Source: Bacillota bacterium (GTDB lineage Bacteria; Bacillota; Clostridia; Christensenellales; CAG-138). From it: 7,471 nucleotides of DNA. How positions within the stretch are numbered: position 1 is the stretch's first letter; each line of letters opens with the position of its first letter. Below are positions 1 through 6,436 of this stretch, in pieces. The DNA lies in the NCBI GenBank assembly GCA_023416895.1, contig JAEZGQ010000029.1, forward strand, positions 1-7,471, written 5' to 3'. A program made the translations under genes and the position numbers. The notes under the pieces are model-generated. The model made no database searches. It had not been told where the DNA came from and worked only from the letters and a program-made list of their open reading frames with translations.

Positions 1-1184
1 TACTCGTAAAGCGCTTTTGCGCCGAGGCTGTTGAAGTTAAGTGTGGCGTTTGTACCCGCCGCGTGAAACTGTACCGTACGGCGAAGGCCGCTTACGTAAG
101 CGGTAACGGAGGTGTCCGCCACCATGAAGTTGGGCGCGGTACCGCCTGAAATAAAAAGGGTTGTTGCGGCTTTTTCAAGGGCCGTAATGGAGGTGTTTGC
201 CACAGTCAGATCCACAGCCGAGGCCGCACCGAGGTTTGTGCGCGCCGCCGCTGCGTTCGCGCCGCCCGTGCCGCCTGCTGAGACGGGCAATATGCCTGCC
301 TGTAAAGTGCCGCCATCACCTGTATAAACTGCCACATTAGCCTCCGTTCCAAGCCTGCCGTCGTTTGCAAGGCTCCCGTGCGCGTGGGACGTGGCCGCCG
401 CACCGATGCTGGCGGGGGAAAGTGCGTCCGTACCGCCCACCGCATGCTGAAAGGCGTGGTAGGATACGTCGCCCATATCCCCCTTGTCGCCTTTTTCCCC
501 TTTGTCCCCTTTGTCGCCTTTAAAAGCGCCGCTTGCGTAGGCAGAAGCGATTTCGCCGTAAAGCGCCTGCCTTGCGCCTTCTGCCTGTACACGAGTTGTT
601 TCGCCTGCGGTGCGAACGGTCTCCGCAAGCCCCCTTTGTGCCTCGGCCACTTCGCGCTCGTTCTCCGCGTAAGCACGTCCTTCTTCGGATATGCGGCGTG
701 CCTGCTCCTCTAAGGAAAAGTCGGAAAAGCTTTGTTCAAGCCCCTTGCATTGCTCAATGAGGCCGACCAGCAAGGGGTACTCGTCTGTCGCATTTACGGC
801 GTCGGGGTTCAAAATGCCGCGCCTGCACTTGAAGTTGAACTTGGCGGAGGTGACGAGCGTTGTTTGCGCGGTGCCCGAGTACACCTGAAGCTCGCACTCC
901 ACCATGCCCGGGGCGAACGAAGGAATAAAAAGCGAAATACTCACACGGTTTTCGTCAACGCTTACGCCGCCGCCCTCCACTGCGGAATCCTGCGAGGAGG
1001 TGCCGTTTGATTTTGAAAACACCGCCAGCACCCGGCAGCCGCTCAAATCAATCGGCTGGCCGTCATCGGTGAGCGTTACGTCGATGATGTTGCCGTTGTC
1101 GCCTTCCACCACCTCAAAGGCGCGGTTGGAAACCGAGCGCTTAATATCCAGCGCCACGGAAAACCGTTTTTTAATTTGTGTCAT
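1..1184 (-). CDS. Phage tail/baseplate protein, BppU-like N-terminus with collagen-like and tail-fibre segments (partial, C-terminus missing)
   Basis: The reading frame is open without a stop from the ATG at 1184-1182 to the left edge, giving 394 complete codons. The start follows a near-perfect TAAGGAGG site (1197-1190). Residues 1-120 resemble the N-terminal domain of siphophage upper baseplate proteins (BppU_N): a beta-rich stretch with an 'IDLSGCRVLAVF' strand, as in proteins that attach receptor-binding tips. Residues about 145-220 are Glu/Ala/Arg-rich and probably coiled coil. Residues 223-239 are five or six collagen-like Gly-Asp-Lys triplets. A 'TSHAHGSLANDGRLG' stretch (about 258-273) and the 'SAGGTGGANAAAARTNLGAA' motif (302-321) are typical of trimeric phage tail fibres. 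It is therefore probably a virion host-recognition or baseplate part of a prophage or tail-like particle. No other phage structural gene lies upstream of it. Class is confident; exact family membership is inferred. Confidence 0.85.
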   Translation of the reverse strand, partial: MTQIKKRFSVALDIKRSVSNRAFEVVEGDNGNIIDVTLTDDGQPIDLSGCRVLAVFSKSNGTSSQDSAVEGGGVSVDENRVSISLFIPSFAPGMVECELQVYSGTAQTTLVTSAKFNFKCRRGILNPDAVNATDEYPLLVGLIEQCKGLEQSFSDFSLEEQARRISEEGRAYAENEREVAEAQRGLAETVRTAGETTRVQAEGARQALYGEIASAYASGAFKGDKGDKGEKGDKGDMGDVSYHAFQHAVGGTDALSPASIGAAATSHAHGSLANDGRLGTEANVAVYTGDGGTLQAGILPVSAGGTGGANAAAARTNLGAASAVDLTVANTSITALEKAATTLFISGGTAPNFMVADTSVTAYVSGLRRTVQFHAAGTNATLNFNSLGAKALYE

Positions 1185-1390
1185 AGATGCCTCCTTAAAC
1201 ATAGTTGGGGAAGTGGCTGTGCCGCTTCCCCGAAATTGTACGCTTTGCCGAAAATGCGTTGCATTTCTGTGCGGCAAAGTGTGATAAGTACGAAAGCCTG
1301 CGGATTTCCTCCGTTTTGACGCACATGTCGTCAAAGCCGAAACAAAATCAGGGGGTGGCTTAGGTCGCTCTAATCCCCATGGCTTTAAGT
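1185..1390. other. Non-coding gap with three inverted repeats between the tail gene and the transporter terminator
   Basis: No convincing gene is seen. It holds three inverted repeats. One is an 11-bp stem with one wobble pair and a 3-nt loop (1207-1217/1221-1231). One is a nested structure with outer arms TTTGCCG/CGGCAAA (1244-1250/1272-1278) and inner arms AAATGC/GCATTT. The third has TTTGACG/CGTCAAA arms around 7 bp (1315-1321/1329-1335). None is followed by a T-run on either strand, so they are not obvious terminators. A 43-codon minus-strand frame (ATG near 1325, ending at 1194) exists but has no ribosome site I trust. Any promoter for the tail gene would have to lie here, but I find no clear one. 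Confidence 0.55.
1190..1197 (-). promoter_or_regulatory. Strong ribosome binding site of the tail protein gene
   Basis: On the minus strand the sequence reads TAAGGAGG, five bases before the ATG at 1184. It matches the anti-Shine-Dalgarno sequence almost perfectly and fixes the start codon. The TAA inside it also closes a short upstream open frame that I do not call as a gene. Confidence 0.75.
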
Positions 1391-1421
1391 AAAAAAAGGC
1401 GCTCTCCTTTTGGAAAGCGCC
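1391..1421 (-). terminator. Rho-independent terminator after the YdcZ-like transporter pair
   Basis: On the minus strand a 10-bp GC-rich stem (1421-1412 with 1407-1398, one wobble pair) closes a four-base A loop and is followed by seven Ts (1397-1391). It lies about 95 bases past the stop of the second transporter gene, so it probably ends that transcript. It also separates that transcript from the phage tail gene. Confidence 0.85.
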
Positions 1422-1515
1422 CGAGAAAGGATAAGTACCTTTGTTGCCTTATGTTTAGTATAACCGCGCCATTGTGCGGACACAACGGCAGGTTCGGTGC
1501 AAAAACCGTGCGGCT

Positions 1516-1965
1516 TTACGCCGCTTCCTTCTTCGGCTTGCGTTCAAGGCTTTGGTTGTAGAGCACGCCCAAAAGCACGAGTACCGCGCCTGCAACTTTG
1601 CCGATGGAGATCGGCGTGCCGCCGAGCGCGTCTATGGTGATGCCCGAAACGAGCTGGCTTACAAAAATGATGATGGTCATCAAAAAGGCCGACATGCGCG
1701 GCGTGATGATGTTTGCAATCACTACAACAATCACCCCGAGAAGCCCGCCTAGGTACATGCCGCCTTCACCGAAGGTCTGAGGTAGAGAAAGCGCGGGAAA
1801 CGCCTCGCCCGACAAAAACAGAAGCACCAGCGAAAGCGAAAGCCCCGTTACATAGTTGTAAAAGGTACCGCAATACGGGCCGATGGTAGAGCTCAAACGC
1901 GCGTTCACCATGCGTCCGCCCACAATGGAAGCGCCCGCGAGGACGCCGAAAACGATCGCAACCAT
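1516..1965 (-). CDS. YdcZ/DMT-family half-size membrane transporter, second of a pair
   Basis: This encodes 149 residues, about the usual size of a single YdcZ-type (formerly DUF606) unit of the drug/metabolite transporter superfamily. Hydrophobic segments can be seen at roughly residues 3-20, 35-54, 70-88, 92-115 and 120-137. Family-like features are the N-terminal Gly/Ala-rich helix, 'YLGGLLGVIVVVIANIITPRM' in the middle, and a C-terminal 'GKVAGAVLVLLGV' helix ending in a basic tail. It starts at an ATG preceded by AGGGGG with 8-bp spacing, 15 bp after the stop of the upstream paralogue, so the two are co-transcribed. The two halves plausibly form a heterodimer in the cytoplasmic membrane. 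The substrate is unknown. A terminator follows at 1391-1421. Confidence 0.85.
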   Translation of the reverse strand: MVAIVFGVLAGASIVGGRMVNARLSSTIGPYCGTFYNYVTGLSLSLVLLFLSGEAFPALSLPQTFGEGGMYLGGLLGVIVVVIANIITPRMSAFLMTIIIFVSQLVSGITIDALGGTPISIGKVAGAVLVLLGVLYNQSLERKPKKEAA

Positions 1966-1980
1966 AGCATTTACCCCCTT

Positions 1981-2406
1981 TTAAAACAGCATCATCGCCA
2001 CCGCGCCCGCCGCGATGAGCGCCGCACCAACAAGCCTTCGCCCGTCGAACGGAATCTTTTTCGCACCGAGCAGCCCGAAGCTGTCAACAACAAGCGCCGC
2101 CGCCGTTTGCCCAAGAAGCCCCAGCGCCAGCGTTACGGAAACGCCAAGTGCCGCAAAGCTCAAATTGTTGCCCACCACGCCCAATATGCCGATGAAGCCG
2201 CCGAGGTAGCTTTGCCACGGCGCGGCGCGAAGCGTGTTTTTTAACGAAATGCGCTTAAACAAAAGCACGAGCGTTATCACAAAAAGCCCGCTCAGGTGAA
2301 CGAACACCGTCGCGTGGTAATTGCCCCACGCTACGCCAAGCTGCCCGTTAAAAAGAATCATCACCGCAATAAGCACGCCGCTCAAAATCGAAAAGAAAAT
2401 CGTCAT
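1981..2406 (-). CDS. YdcZ/DMT-family half-size membrane transporter, first of a pair
   Basis: This encodes 141 residues starting at the ATG at 2406-2404, behind a GGGGGG ribosome site. The frame stays open upstream to about 2853, but that extension is soluble and Cys/Arg-rich, overlaps a good promoter (2446-2474) and the opposing peptidase gene, and is not coding. The protein is almost wholly hydrophobic, with membrane segments near residues 2-20, 30-50, 68-90, 92-112 and 122-141. The 'YLGGFIGILGVVGNNLSFAALGVS' and 'LGLLGQTAAALVVDSFG' stretches are typical of YdcZ-type (DUF606) transporters. The arrangement and length match the downstream paralogue (1516-1965), suggesting tandem duplication of a half-transporter. 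Family assignment is from motif memory; the exported or imported compound is not known. Confidence 0.85.
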   Translation of the reverse strand: MTIFFSILSGVLIAVMILFNGQLGVAWGNYHATVFVHLSGLFVITLVLLFKRISLKNTLRAAPWQSYLGGFIGILGVVGNNLSFAALGVSVTLALGLLGQTAAALVVDSFGLLGAKKIPFDGRRLVGAALIAAGAVAMMLF

Positions 2407-2445
2407 GGTACCCCCCTGAAAAGCGTCGATCCGCTCCTTTTTAGA

Positions 2446-2474
2446 ATCATACAGGATTGCTACGCTAACGGCAA
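2446..2474 (-). promoter_or_regulatory. Sigma-A-type promoter for the transporter pair
   Basis: On the minus strand, TTGCCG (2474-2469) and TATGAT (2451-2446) are separated by exactly 17 bp and lie about 40 bp before the transporter start. Both boxes are close to consensus. It sits back to back with the plus-strand promoter at 2501-2509. Confidence 0.7.
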
Positions 2475-2500
2475 GCGCCATGTAAAACGCGGCGCGTGTG

Positions 2501-2509
2501 TGGTATACT
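2501..2509 (+). promoter_or_regulatory. Extended -10 promoter for the peptidase-kamB-kamC operon
   Basis: TGG followed by TATACT (2504-2509) is an extended -10 element. The -35 region at the right distance (2481-2486, TGTAAA) is poor, as is often seen with extended -10 promoters. Transcription would begin near 2516, leaving a leader of about 35 nt before the ATG at 2550. This also argues against an upstream GTG start at 2496. Confidence 0.6.
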
Positions 2510-2549
2510 GGAGGCAAATACACCGCTTTTGCGGCGGAAAGGGGCGCAC

Positions 2550-3623
2550 ATGCGTACGCTTTACCATTCGGTATACGAAACACTTCAACGGGTTGATTTC
2601 CCCGCGCTGTTTTCGGGGTTTCACGAATTCCCGTTTGCACTTTACGATCACAACACCGTGTATTTGCCTCAGGGTGAGATCCCTTATGACAACCGCTTTT
2701 TGGGAAACACCGCCATCGAGTTTGAAGGCGGGTACCTTGCCATATGGAATGTGGAGGAGCCGCAAAAGGAAAACGTAACGCAGCTTGCCGCATCGCTCGT
2801 ACACGAAATGTTCCATGCGTTCCAAAGGACGCGCGGTGATAAGCGCTATCCATACGACCTGATTGGGCTTGATTACCCGCGCACGGCGGAGGTGCTTACA
2901 ACAAAGGCCGCGGAGTACGCGCTTTTGAACGAAGCGTTTCATGAGACCGATGCTTCAAAAAAGCGCGCTGCACTTCTTCGCTTCATTGCGTGGCGAAAGC
3001 ACCGCCATGTGTGGATGGGCGACATTGTTTTGCAGGAACTCCTTACGGAAACCGCCGAGGGCATGGCGGAATATGTGTCGCTCAAGGCGCTTATGGAATT
3101 GAGCGAACCACTTTACCGCGCGACGACCGAGTTGCACCTGAAAAACCTTACCATTGACGCCCCCACGGCGCTCGACATGCGAAAGCTTGCATATGCAAGC
3201 GGAAGCCTGTTTCTTCTCGCGCTCGACGGTGCGGGGCTTTCCTTCGCGCATGAGGTGGGGGAGGAAAAACGCACGGTGTTTGAGCTTGTAAGCGAGGGTG
3301 TAGCGCCCGAAGCGCCCCCCGCACCGCAAAGCGGAATCTTTGAGGCGGCGCATGAAAGGATACGCGCTTACGAGGCATCGATTGAGGAAAAACTCAATCA
3401 ATTTAGAGCACTTGCTACGGAAAAAATCGAAGGCGAGTTTTTCATTTGCGGCTACGACCCCATGAACATGGTGAAGCAAAACGGGAAGGTGCTCTGTTCG
3501 CGTTTTGTGATGCTAAATGCCGATGGGGAAACGATCTTTATAAATGGCCCCGTGCTATTACACATGAAAAGCGGCTCGCACAACAAAGTGACCGCTTATG
3601 AGGCTGTGCCCACGAAGCGCTGA
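2550..3623 (+). CDS. HExxH zinc metallopeptidase-like protein, function unknown
   Basis: This encodes 357 residues from the ATG at 2550, chosen because GAAAGGGG lies just upstream; an in-frame GTG at 2496 falls upstream of the -10 promoter box. Residues 82-92 read 'SLVHEMFHAFQ', a zincin HExxH motif (H85, E86, H89) in a helix. The third ligand is not certain. Candidates are the glutamates in 'AEVLTTKAAEY' (about 113-123) or in 'ETAEGMAEY' (167-175), the latter resembling gluzincin Glu helices. There is no signal peptide or membrane segment, so it is probably cytoplasmic. The last 65 residues (around 'FFICGYDPMNMVKQNGKVLC') look like a separate beta-rich domain that I do not recognise. It is the first gene of an operon with KamB/KamC-like genes, so its substrate may be linked to aminomutase maintenance; that is inference. 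Confidence 0.8.
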   Translation: MRTLYHSVYETLQRVDFPALFSGFHEFPFALYDHNTVYLPQGEIPYDNRFLGNTAIEFEGGYLAIWNVEEPQKENVTQLAASLVHEMFHAFQRTRGDKRYPYDLIGLDYPRTAEVLTTKAAEYALLNEAFHETDASKKRAALLRFIAWRKHRHVWMGDIVLQELLTETAEGMAEYVSLKALMELSEPLYRATTELHLKNLTIDAPTALDMRKLAYASGSLFLLALDGAGLSFAHEVGEEKRTVFELVSEGVAPEAPPAPQSGIFEAAHERIRAYEASIEEKLNQFRALATEKIEGEFFICGYDPMNMVKQNGKVLCSRFVMLNADGETIFINGPVLLHMKSGSHNKVTAYEAVPTKR

Positions 3624-3656
3624 TGTGCAGTGTTTTTCTATGCGGAGGAAGATTGC

Positions 3657-4661
3657 TTGTTTGAACAACTCGTAAATGGCATAACGTCTTTGAGCGTCAT
3701 TGGCATGTGCAAAAACGCGGGAAAAACCACCGTGTTCAACACGCTTGTGCGCGAATTGAGCGGCACGCGAAGGCTTGGGCTTACGAGCATTGGCCGCGAT
3801 GGGGAGAGCGAGGACATTGTGACCCATACGCACAAGCCCGGCATTTACGTGTACGAAAACACGCTTGTCGCTACCGCTGAAAATTTGCTGAAACGCTGCG
3901 ATATTACCCGGGAAATTTTGCACGCAACGCCGTACAACACGCCCATGGGGGCGGTGGTATTGGTGCGCGCCAGAAGCGACGGAAACGTGCAGCTTGCGGG
4001 GCCTTCTATCACGGCGCAGATGAGCGCGCTCAAGGAAACGTTTTACCGCTTCGGGGCGGAGCTTGTGCTCATCGACGGCGCGGTGAGCCGCAAAACCCTT
4101 TCTGCGCCTACGGTGAGCGAGGCGACCATTTTGTGCAGCGGCGCATCCTATAGCCGCAACATGGAAACGACCCTTGAGGATACCGCACATGTTGCGCGGC
4201 TTTTGACGCTGCCCGTGCAGACTGCTTGGACGAAAAAGGAGCTTGACACGCCGTTTTTGAAAGCGCTCATCAGGCGCGCGGACGGCGGCGTATACGCATT
4301 AAAAGAAGGGGAGGCGCTGGCGGACGCTTTGAAGCGGCCCGAAACCGAACTTCCCATCAAGGTGTTTGTGCGCGGCGCGGCGACGGATGCGCTGTTTCGC
4401 CATGTGCTTGACAGGGGCATTGCGCTTGAGGGCGCGGAGTTTACCGTGGAAGACGGCACAAAGCTTCTTTTGAGCCGCGCGGTGATGGAGCGGCTTTTCG
4501 CGCGTGGCACAAGGCTTAGCGTACAGCTTGGAACACGCCTTCTTGCGGTAACGGTCAATCCCGTGTCCGCCTACGGCGGCAACTATTCGGCGCGGGAATT
4601 TTTGGAGCGCATGGAGCAGCACGTAAATTTACCCGTGTTTGATGTGGGAGGGCAGGAATGA
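3657..4661 (+). CDS. kamB: KamB-like subunit of an aminomutase reactivase (P-loop protein)
   Basis: I place the start at TTG 3657 because GGAGGA (3644-3649) is ideally spaced; a GTG at 3630 would add nine residues but has no ribosome site. The 334-residue protein begins almost at once with a P-loop, 'GMCKNAGKTT' (residues 16-25), which has one residue more than canonical Walker A spacing. It continues with 'GLTSIGRDGE' (about 41-50) and 'LIDGAVSR' (about 138-145), all hallmarks I associate with KamB. KamB and KamC are thought to restore adenosylcobalamin/PLP-dependent lysine 5,6-aminomutase after inactivation, in lysine-fermenting clostridia and fusobacteria. It overlaps the KamC-like gene by four bases (ATGA), implying translational coupling. 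No aminomutase gene is in the window, so the client enzyme could be lysine, ornithine or another aminomutase. Confidence 0.75.
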   Translation: MFEQLVNGITSLSVIGMCKNAGKTTVFNTLVRELSGTRRLGLTSIGRDGESEDIVTHTHKPGIYVYENTLVATAENLLKRCDITREILHATPYNTPMGAVVLVRARSDGNVQLAGPSITAQMSALKETFYRFGAELVLIDGAVSRKTLSAPTVSEATILCSGASYSRNMETTLEDTAHVARLLTLPVQTAWTKKELDTPFLKALIRRADGGVYALKEGEALADALKRPETELPIKVFVRGAATDALFRHVLDRGIALEGAEFTVEDGTKLLLSRAVMERLFARGTRLSVQLGTRLLAVTVNPVSAYGGNYSAREFLERMEQHVNLPVFDVGGQE

Positions 4662-6109
4662 ACGAACTTACGTATGATCAGCGCGCCGACATCGGTTTTG
4701 AATATGTGCGGGGGCTTCTTGTTACCTCGTCGCCCTACGGTGCGAAGGAGGTTCGCCACCTGCGTTTTTATGAACCCGACGAGCGCGAGGCGCTTGAACG
4801 CGAGCTAAACAACGTGGAGCGTGTAAAAAACACGCTCGAAACATATGCGCAGGAGTATGAGCTTCTCGACCGCGTGTTTACCCAGCTCAAGGACATTCGC
4901 CATTCCATCCGCAGGTGCGAGCATGGCGTTTTGAGCGAGGTGGAGCTTTTCGAGATCAAGCAGTTTCTCTTGCAGCTTTCAGTCATCGCGCCTGTTTTTC
5001 AAACGATCGTGGCGGAGGCAGGGCTTTTTGACATGGAGCTTACGGATGCCGCCGAGGCGCTTCAAAAACTTGACATGGACGGGGAAAAAAGCGCTACCTT
5101 CTACATCGCCGAAAACCTTTCACCTGCGCTTTCAAGCATTCGCCGCGAAAAGCGCGAAATGGAAAAAAGAATCCGCGAGGCGCAAGGGGAGATGCGCGAT
5201 GCGCTTCTTAGGGAGCGCGCGCTTCTTGCAGCACGCGAGGATGAGGAGGAGACGCGCATCCGCGCGCTTCTTTCCGAGCAGCTTCGCCCCTATATGTACG
5301 AGCTTTTACAAAATACCGATGCCATCGCTCGCTTCGACTTTACCGTAGCGCGTGCGCGGCTTGCCTACGCCTACCGCTCCGAAAAGCCTGAGCTTTGCGA
5401 AAGCGGCGTCACCATTTTGGGTATGGAAAACCCGCGCGTGGCGGATGCGCTCAAAAAGCGCCAAAAAGCGTTTACGCCGGTTTCCATGGTGCTTGAGCGG
5501 GGTGCGGCGGTCATAACGGGTGCGAACATGGGCGGCAAAAGCGTTGCGCTAAAAACGCTTGCGCTCAACGTGCTCCTTACCCATGCGGGCATTTTCCCGT
5601 TTGCGCGTGCTATGAAAACGCAGCTTTTCGACGGCGTGTTCTTGCTCTTTGAGGATTTGGAAAATGCGGAAAAGGGTTTGAGCAGCTTCGGCGCGGAGAT
5701 CGTGCGCCTCAACGAGATCCTTCGGGAGTGCGGCGAGCATGGCCTCATCCTTCTCGATGAGTTTGCGCGCGGCACCAACCCCTACGAGGGTGCGCAGATT
5801 GTGCGCGCGGCCGTAAAGCGCCTCAATGCCATGGCTTGCGTGAGCGTTGTCACCACCCATTACGACCATGTGGCCGAGTACGCAAACGCCCATTACCAGG
5901 TGGCGGGGCTTCGCGGCGCGGATATGGAGGAGATTAAAAAAGAGATCGCCGCCTCCGCAGGGCGCGGGGTGGATGTTGTAGCGAAACACATGAACTACGG
6001 GCTAATCCGTGCGGAAAAGGACAACCCCTGCCCGCGCGACGCGCTCAACATCTGCAGGCTTTTAGGGCTTGACGCAACCGTGATGGCGGAGATCGAAAAG
6101 CTTTATTAG
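4658..6109 (+). CDS. kamC: KamC-like MutS-family ATPase, aminomutase reactivase subunit
   Basis: This encodes 483 residues; the ATG overlaps the previous stop and GGGAGGG (4646-4652) precedes it. The C-terminal half is a MutS-type ABC ATPase: Walker A 'GANMGGKS' (288-295), Walker B 'LILLDE' (363-368) followed by 'FARGTN', and a switch histidine in 'VVTTHYDH' (H401). The N-terminal half is helical and charged, with a clamp-like coiled coil near residues 160-210. It lacks the MutS mismatch-recognition domain, so DNA repair is unlikely. The C-terminal 'CPRDALNICRLLGLD' tail fits KamC proteins, the ATPase partner of KamB in lysine 5,6-aminomutase reactivation. The MutS-like ATPase identity is certain; the reactivase role rests on family resemblance and the KamB-like neighbour. 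Confidence 0.8.
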   Translation: MNELTYDQRADIGFEYVRGLLVTSSPYGAKEVRHLRFYEPDEREALERELNNVERVKNTLETYAQEYELLDRVFTQLKDIRHSIRRCEHGVLSEVELFEIKQFLLQLSVIAPVFQTIVAEAGLFDMELTDAAEALQKLDMDGEKSATFYIAENLSPALSSIRREKREMEKRIREAQGEMRDALLRERALLAAREDEEETRIRALLSEQLRPYMYELLQNTDAIARFDFTVARARLAYAYRSEKPELCESGVTILGMENPRVADALKKRQKAFTPVSMVLERGAAVITGANMGGKSVALKTLALNVLLTHAGIFPFARAMKTQLFDGVFLLFEDLENAEKGLSSFGAEIVRLNEILRECGEHGLILLDEFARGTNPYEGAQIVRAAVKRLNAMACVSVVTTHYDHVAEYANAHYQVAGLRGADMEEIKKEIAASAGRGVDVVAKHMNYGLIRAEKDNPCPRDALNICRLLGLDATVMAEIEKLY

Positions 6110-6219
6110 GTATTTTTCCGCGTGCGGCGCACAAAATGCGCGCGAAAGCCGCGCTTGTAAGCGCACGCTTCACGGCGTATGCTCAAGATGGTGGAGATAT
6201 CAAAAAAGTATAGAAACGG
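6110..6219. other. Gene-free stretch after kamC with GC-rich inverted repeats
   Basis: No gene or clear terminator is seen directly after kamC. There is a 7-bp inverted repeat (6120-6126/6162-6168) and a competing GCGCTT/AAGCGC palindrome (6151-6164). Neither is followed by a T-run, so kamC transcription may continue into the hairpin-rich element that follows. Confidence 0.4.
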
Positions 6220-6240
6220 AAGGAGCGGTTTTGCCGCTCT
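6220..6240 (+). repeat. 21-nt direct repeat, copy 1 (hairpin without T-run)
   Basis: This 21-base sequence recurs exactly at 6437-6457. It contains the hairpin GAGCGG/CCGCTC with a five-base loop (6223-6239). Unlike copy 2, it is followed by CAGACTG rather than a run of Ts, so it looks like a terminator separated from its T-tract. Confidence 0.8.
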
Positions 6241-6436
6241 CAGACTGTCGAGAAATCCCTTGGGGGCTTCGGGGGCCGTAGCCACCGGAAGCTTTAACCG
6301 CCGCCAGCGACATGCGCGGTGGCGGCGAAAACCTTGCAGCGCAAGGCTTTCCGCCCAGGAACGGCCGACCGTGCCGTAGGCACAGGGCGTTCCTGTAAAT
6401 CTCAAACAAGTGGCACAAGCCACTTGTTTGATACTC
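6241..6436 (+). ncRNA. Candidate structured RNA or intergenic repeat element with consecutive hairpins
   Basis: No gene is supported. Instead there is a chain of inverted repeats: GCTTC/GAAGC with imperfect inner pairing (6266-6292); an 8-bp stem with one wobble plus an inner GCG/CGC pair (6298-6305/6318-6325); CCTTGC/GCAAGG (6332-6346); AGGAACG/CGTTCCT (6357-6363/6388-6394) enclosing GTGCC/GGCAC (6371-6383); and a perfect 12-bp stem with an ACAA loop (6403-6414/6419-6430). A terminator follows at once. This could be a transcribed structured RNA, a mobile non-autonomous repeat, or a recombined pile of terminators. I recognise no known RNA family. The structure is seen; the function is not known. 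Confidence 0.4.

Noticed and set aside
478..520. Short tandem repeat suggesting a CRISPR or minisatellite
   Set aside because: It simply encodes the collagen-like Gly-Asp-Lys triplets of the tail protein; there are no spacers.
206..676. Alternative long frames on both strands across the tail gene
   Set aside because: They are shadow frames of the continuous 394-codon minus-strand frame, which has a strong ribosome site and tail-fibre motifs.
1194..1326. 43-codon minus-strand frame just before the tail gene
   Set aside because: It consists mostly of the inverted repeats in this gap, has an upstream in-frame stop, no trusted ribosome site and no recognisable family. It is probably chance or an intergenic repeat read as protein.
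2407..2853. Minus-strand extension of the first transporter frame (290 residues in total)
   Set aside because: The extension overlaps the promoter region and the opposing metallopeptidase gene, is not hydrophobic, and the internal ATG at 2406 has a good ribosome site and gives the normal family length.
4658..6109. DNA mismatch repair MutS/MutS2
   Set aside because: Only the MutS-type ATPase half is present, without mismatch-recognition or Smr domains, and the neighbour is KamB-like, so a KamC-type role fits better.
6110..6219. Possible tRNA or attachment site after kamC
   Set aside because: I found no cloverleaf or T-arm consensus, only GC-rich inverted repeats.
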